64,000 nucleotides of DNA, from NCBI GenBank assembly GCA_013397115.1, contig VWZW01007303.1, positions 1,088,191 through 1,152,190 of the forward strand, read 5' to 3'. The DNA comes from Edolisoma coerulescens (Eukaryota > Chordata > Aves > Passeriformes > Campephagidae). Below the pieces are notes generated by a model, which saw nothing but the letters and a program-made list of their open reading frames with translations, was not told the DNA's origin and ran no database searches. Shown here piece by piece: positions 59,161 to 64,000 of the stretch; the first letter of the stretch is position 1, and each line of letters opens with the position of its first letter. Position numbers and translations under genes: made by a program.

Positions 59161-59490
59161 TGTTTAACATTTCCATCAATGACCTGGGTGATGGGACTGA
59201 GTACAACAAATCCATTCTCTTCCCAGCAGTGTCCATGGACAGCACGAGAGGCAATGGATATGCTGGAATACAGGAAAGCCCCTTTAAACTTTTTGACTGT
59301 GAAGGTGATCAAATCTCAGAACAGCTTGGCCAGATAGGTTGTGAAGCTCCCAAATATCGCTGGAGATATCCCAAACCCAGCTGGATTTGGTCCTGGGAAT
59401 CCTGCTGCAGCTGATGCTGCTCTGACAGGAGGTTTGGCCTGGACAACTGCCTTGGTGCCTTCCCACCACAGACTCCTGTGATGCTGATGT
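59161..59490 (+). mobile_element. CR1 LINE 3' fragment
   Basis: Starts TGTTTAACATTTCCATCAAT and GACCTGGGTGATGGGACTGA. It then jumps to GGACAGCACGAGAGGCAATGG, GACTGTGAAGGTGATCAAA, GGAGATATCCCAAACCCAGC, TGG-TCCTGGGAATCCTGCTG and a decayed tail. These are CR1 blocks in the right order with an internal deletion between the first two. Non-coding. Confidence 0.85.
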
Positions 59491-59499
59491 CACACGTGT

Positions 59500-59750
59500 C
59501 AGCATTGTTAGCACAGCCCAGGTGACACTGCCCTAGCACTGGGGTGACACCTGATCAGTCTGTGCTGCGCTTGGAACCTCGGATCCTTTCCTGAGCAGCT
59601 GCAGCCTGACCAATTACTCCTTGAATTTTACTTTCTTCTAACGTGTAACAACCTGCACTGATCTTTAATTCCTCCTTGTTGGCTTTCTATATCCCCTTCA
59701 ATTTACAGCTGTTCTGAATTCTATCCCTGTCCTCCAAACTCCACATAAGC
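59500..59750. other. Intergenic DNA between CR1 pieces
   Basis: No feature recognised. It may be part of the reverse-oriented repeat that follows. Confidence 0.4.
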
Positions 59751-59762
59751 TGCCTTAGTTTA

Positions 59763-59850
59763 TTGTCCATCATCCACAAATTTTGTATGTTCCCTGTTTC
59801 ACCCTGCAAATTGTTAATATTGAACAGTATCTGACCCTGGGACAGTCTCA
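59763..59850 (-). mobile_element. CR1-like fragment, reverse orientation (possible)
   Basis: GTCCATCATCCACAAATTTTG, then CAAATTGTTAATATTGAACAG and TCTGACCCTGGGACAG, resembles the complement of the CR1 region reading tgttcaatatctttattaatgatctgg and aaatttgcagatgac. Diverged; tentative. Confidence 0.4.
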
Positions 59851-59859
59851 TCCTCCTCC

Positions 59860-61880
59860 TTTTCCCTCTCTCTTGTCATCCTTGAGATGTCTCCTAATTT
59901 TATCATTGATAATTCATGTTGAACATGTTTTTAACTGTACTCTGGGGCACTGGTCTTTAACCTGCCTGCAGGTACAGAGAAAGTTCTGCACCTGTGGGCC
60001 TCACCTCATTTCCTCATCAGTCTGTTTGAATTCAGGTGGTCACCAGCAGGATGTCCATGAGCCACATCTCTCTGAGCCGTCCTATGACAATTCTCATGCC
60101 CAAGGAGAAGGGATTTCCCACTGTGAATGGGGAAAAAACAACTTCAACCCAGCTGGTTTAATGCAAGAGTAAATCTACCTGGATTCCTAAAGGGGAGCCC
60201 ATGGCTTCCACCAGAAAAGTCTGCAAATCCCATGGCCGTGGCTGAACCCAGGACACGAGTTCCCAGCTCATGAAGGAACGCCCCTGGGATGTTGATGCTG
60301 TGCAGAGCCGTCTGTCCAGCTGCAGCATCTGGGGTCCCTTCCCTGCTATTTTCCAAACTCCAGACTTTGGGAGCCATAGGAAGGAGCCAGAATTTGGATG
60401 CTTGAAGCACATGTGGGCACAATATTTGAAACAACAGTTTCCTGACACACAAATCTGGGAAGTTTTGTCAGAGTTATGTGACTTGGGGGATTCTCAGGTG
60501 TATTGACTTCACTTTGGCCGCTTGGATGTGGTGTGTATTCAAGGAAGCTCCTCTCTGCAGTACTTCTCGGAGGCTGAAGGGAGAGAGGTCCTTGAACAGG
60601 CAGTTTGTGGCACTTAAGCTCCTCTCTCATCTGATTCAGCCCCTGCAAGCATCTGTCCAACTCCACTGGTTGTAAAGCAGGGGCCTAGGAATGCTAACTC
60701 AGGTATTTAAGGTCAAGCATGGCAATACCTCCCTGAGTCCTTATCTGGTGAACTGTTGCCATTTGTTACTGTCCCTTTCACTTTATATGATTGCGTAATG
60801 TGCCTGTTGACCTGAGAAACATAAATTTTTTTGCAAAATATACGAGCAAGCTCGTGTTTGGTCAGTTGCTTCAGCAGGAATACAGAGCTTAGATGCCAGA
60901 CCAGGCAGGAATTTTTTTTTAAATAATGATTAAAAGACAGCAGCTGCTGGGGTAAGAGGACTTACGTACAAGTGAGGGGAGAACCAAAGAGCCTTGTCCC
61001 TTTAAGATTTGGAAGCTGCAGGTACCACCACAGCTGTGATGAGCAGAAAGTTCATTACCAGAGAGTGGGGTGGGATGGGGAGGGGTTTCCTCTAACAGGC
61101 CAGAAAGAGATAAATCTCCATGAATTTCCTGGTAAGCCAGTGCCTTTGAGCTATCAATGTAAAAGGATGCAGTTTAAATAGCAGCCAGAAAAGGGTTTTT
61201 TTGTAGAACAGGAATTAGCCAGTTCCAGCAAGGATTGTGCCCCTCCCCAACCAGGCTGAGAGTGCAAAGGCTGTGACAGAAATTAATACTTGGAAAAATA
61301 ATACTGGTGTGAGTCAAGTGCTGAAGCAGTACAAGTATCCCTATTTTGTCTGGAATTGCAAAAAGCCTTATGGAAATACCAGTGATTTCTTTTTAAATTG
61401 GTGTTACAGTTCACCCGGGTTTGTACAAACAGGTAATGCTGAAATTCTGTGTGTTACTGCCCTGGAAAAGGTGGAAAAGTCCCGTTTTGTTCCAAAGTGA
61501 AACACATATGTGGCAGTGTGGGCAGACCCCTGAGGCTGTCACAGCCTGGCTGCTGGCAGTGATCCCTCAGTGTCCTCTCTGCTGTGGCTGTGCCAGCCCT
61601 GGGCACCAAATGCCACAGGTTTTCCTTCCCACACTGAGCTCCAGCCACCAGCTGAGGGCTCTGGTCAGGGCCCCTCTCCCTGTGGTGAATGTGAGCTTTT
61701 CACCCTCATTTTTACATTAAACTGCAGGCTCATGAGTCCATGTGAAATGTTTTCAGGTTTGCTAAATTAAATCCTGATTTGTTAAATACTGTGATGCCTT
61801 TGAGCTGCTGCTGAAGACAACTGGCAAGTATTTAATGCAATGTGTTTGAAACCTCTGTCTTGGCTCTGGTGTTTTTCCTC
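59860..61880. other. Intergenic DNA, downstream flank
   Basis: No gene recognised. Overlapping open frames on both strands at 60144-60680 lack splice signals and known domains. Confidence 0.5.
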
Positions 61881-61885
61881 CAAAG

Positions 61886-62074
61886 GTACAGAAACACTGG
61901 ATGGCAGCTGGAGCTGTCCCACACCTGCTGGGGGCCGTTACTGCCAATGGGGAGAAGCTGCCAGAGATGATGAGGAGGGCTCAGCCTGGGGCTGCTCCCG
62001 TCCACACCCACCCCTGGCTCTGCTGTCCCCGCTCCTGCGCGGCCAAGGTGGAGCTGAGGCCTCGGCATGCCAAG
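61886..62074 (+). other. Unassigned exon-like segment
   Basis: It is bounded by a pyrimidine-rich acceptor (GTTTTTCCTCCAAAG) and a near-consensus donor (CAAG|GTAAGC). The 189-base segment (63 codons) is GC-rich compared with its surroundings and is open in two of three + frames. One frame contains WMAAGAVPHLLGAVTANGEK, the other DGSWSCPTPAGGRYCQWGEA. I recognise neither. Having two open frames weakens the case for coding; a non-coding RNA exon is equally likely. Confidence 0.22.
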
Positions 62075-62079
62075 GTAAG

Positions 62080-64000
62080 CCGGTGTTTTTTTCCAAGCAG
62101 AATGTTAATTAGGGGGTTGGAGGCCTCGAAACAGCCCTGGGATTGTGTCTGGGGAATGGGTTCTTTGGGGAGGTGGGACGGGGGTTTTGTTGTTTTGTCT
62201 TCCCTTGGCTGTGAGTGACTTTCAGTGCCCTGTTTAGTCAGCTGTGGCTGATTATATAAAGTAACCCCCTGGCTTTTCATATAACACAGAAAGCTTATCA
62301 CCTTTTCCAGCCACTACAACACTCATTAAAGTCCCTGGAAAAACAACCACCTGCTTTTACTGTTAAAGATCTCCTGTGTTTTGTGCCTGCTGCCACGGGT
62401 GAAGCCCTGGGGCCTGGGGTGCTGGGCAGTGTGTCCTTATGGCAGGGCCTTTCCAGGCTGCCTGGCCATGGACCTGGCCGAGGGAGGAAAAAAATCCTTT
62501 TTTTTTTTTTTCCAGATGGCTCCCTTTAGTTGTGTCTAAATCTTGAGGTAAAAACAGTGAGAAAAATGGAGCGGAGTTCCTCAAAGCCCTGCTGTCATTG
62601 GTTTTCCATGTTAGGACTGGGAGGAAAGTAAGAGGCCTGGGCCAGTTTAACTGCTGTGGGTATTGGTGGCATTTTGTGGAAGGGCTGAAGTGAGGAATAG
62701 GATTTTTGGTGCTTTTGTTGCATTCAGTGTAGTGAGGGACAGACTAGAGGCCACTTCAGACTTCTGAAGTGATGTGCTGGGTCGGAACTGCTTCCTTGAA
62801 GAGGACACCCCTCCTCTCATGCCCACTGTGTTGGTGGCTAAATTCACCAAATAATTCGCGTAAGTTGAATGTGTCCAGTCATTCAGAACTCCTCTGGTCT
62901 CACTCAGTGCTCCTTGCAAGTACCAAGGCATATTTCTTGAGCTTTGGGTTAAAAACAAAGCCCCAGAGCATGGGGGCTCTGAGGAATTGCCCCTCAGCCT
63001 TCCCTGTGACCTCCTAATAGCCCTGATGGCTCCTGTGGGGAGAAAGGTGCAGGGATGAATTTGGGAACAGCTAATGCAGAAGCAGCTGAGGCAGAGCTTC
63101 AGCTGTTCTCACCAAGACAAGAGCAGATGTTCCCAATAAAACATCGACTCCTCAGATGTGGGTGCCTGGCTGATAACAAACAGCAGGAGGGCCCTGTGCT
63201 ATTAGACCACAATGAAGGCTGGGGTGGATTCTCTTGTGTCTATTAAACACTTGAGTTTGGTGGAGCCCTCAAGTGCATCTTCATCCTTTACCCAGCAGCC
63301 TGCACTGTGAAACCCACAGGAACTTCATATCTTTGAAACCTCTCCCACTCTGTCAGGCTTGGCTGAAGTTTGCATGTGGTTATTAGAGAAGAGGACAGGC
63401 AAGTGCATGTTTTATTATTCTCCCTCCCCCCCAGTGTGCTTTTTCGTGTGTGCGTATATCCTGCCGCTCCCGAATCAATTTGCTGTTGAATCCTTGGTTT
63501 AGTGTAATTTAACTGGCAGGGATGGGAACTTGGAGGCTTTCTTTTCTTTTTCTTCTCAGTTGTTTCCGTCTACTGTTTTATGAATATTCCATTGCTCAAT
63601 AACGGGAGGTGGAAAATGAAATCCCAAGATCATCTTTTAAACTATGTTAATGACCATGAATGTAACCAATATAGTTAATAACAGTCCAGGCAGAGATGGA
63701 AGACCATTCCCTTCTTTTGAGTAAGGGCCAACACAGCTTTCTGATTATCCCTACTAGAGAGGGATCTGGATATTAAAGGATAAGTCATGCTAAGTATTTC
63801 CTTCTTAGACTCCTTATTCATTTATGCCTACTGGTTTTTGTCATCTTTAAAGGTGTTGTTTAGCCTGGTTTGAATTACTTTAAACCAAAAAGTTTTAAGA
63901 GACAGCTCTTGAATCCATGGAGATGTTTGCTAAATCCTTTGATTAAAGGGATGAGGTTTTTCTTCTTTAAGCAACATTTGGTAACAAAAGTAAGAATTAT
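62080..64000. other. Intergenic DNA at the right end
   Basis: Includes a T/A-rich run at 62489-62514. Nothing recognisable as COL26A1 or another gene appears on either strand up to the window end. Confidence 0.5.

Noticed and set aside
59100..59414. A 104-codon open frame containing LFNISINDLGDGTEYN.
   Set aside because: This is the decayed translation of a CR1 reverse-transcriptase end (the FNIFINDL block), a repeat relic rather than a host gene.

Overview
This is ordinary vertebrate nuclear DNA, most likely from a bird. The evidence is several truncated CR1 LINEs, including 3' tails with the octamer-like ATTCTATGA motif typical of sauropsid CR1. There are also MIR-like SINE relics, an antisense solo-LTR-like element, long AT-rich introns and no compact ORFs. 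Nothing prokaryotic, plasmid or phage is present. Nearly all short open frames are chance frames in non-coding DNA or in tandem repeats.

One protein gene can be built completely. It is a sarcomeric-type myosin regulatory light chain on the + strand, spanning about 32.95-54.91 kb. Six exons (41153-41239, 43924-43999, 45363-45467, 48864-48942, 53865-53913, 54669-54767) carry residues 2-165. Their splice sites and phases are mutually consistent and match the regulatory light chain family. The start codon fits a Met-only first exon at 33000-33002, behind a TATA box at 32924-32931, with an A/T-rich MEF2-like site just upstream. The C-terminus NLCYVITHGEEKD and the KGTDPEET segment point to MYL10 (formerly PLRLC) rather than cardiac MYL2. 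The protein would be 165 residues, ending at a TGA at 54765-54767 with an AATAAA at 54887.

Layout: 1-32.7 kb is intergenic upstream DNA. It holds poly-T tracts, MIR-like relics, a 12-bp minisatellite with a 128-base assembly gap (19735-20262) abutting a CR1 fragment (20325-20645), a homeobox-motif-rich stretch next to a small CpG-rich patch (about 20.96-21.26 kb), and a 431-bp solo LTR on the minus strand (26470-26900). Then comes MYL10, whose 8.15-kb first intron contains a GTGTGTCC-type minisatellite with two single-N breaks (35052-35455), a CAAAC microsatellite and a CR1 tail. The region from 54.9 to 64 kb is downstream intergenic DNA with a CR1 3' piece (59161-59490), a reverse CR1-like piece and one unassigned exon-like segment (61886-62074).

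In mammals, as I recall, MYL10 lies between COL26A1 and CUX1. I see no convincing exon of either here, so if synteny holds both lie outside the window. I found no tRNA, rRNA, CRISPR array or new multi-gene system. The most useful second looks are the MYL10 promoter and first exon, the LTR, an ancient palindromic repeat present in at least three copies, and the two exon-like segments.
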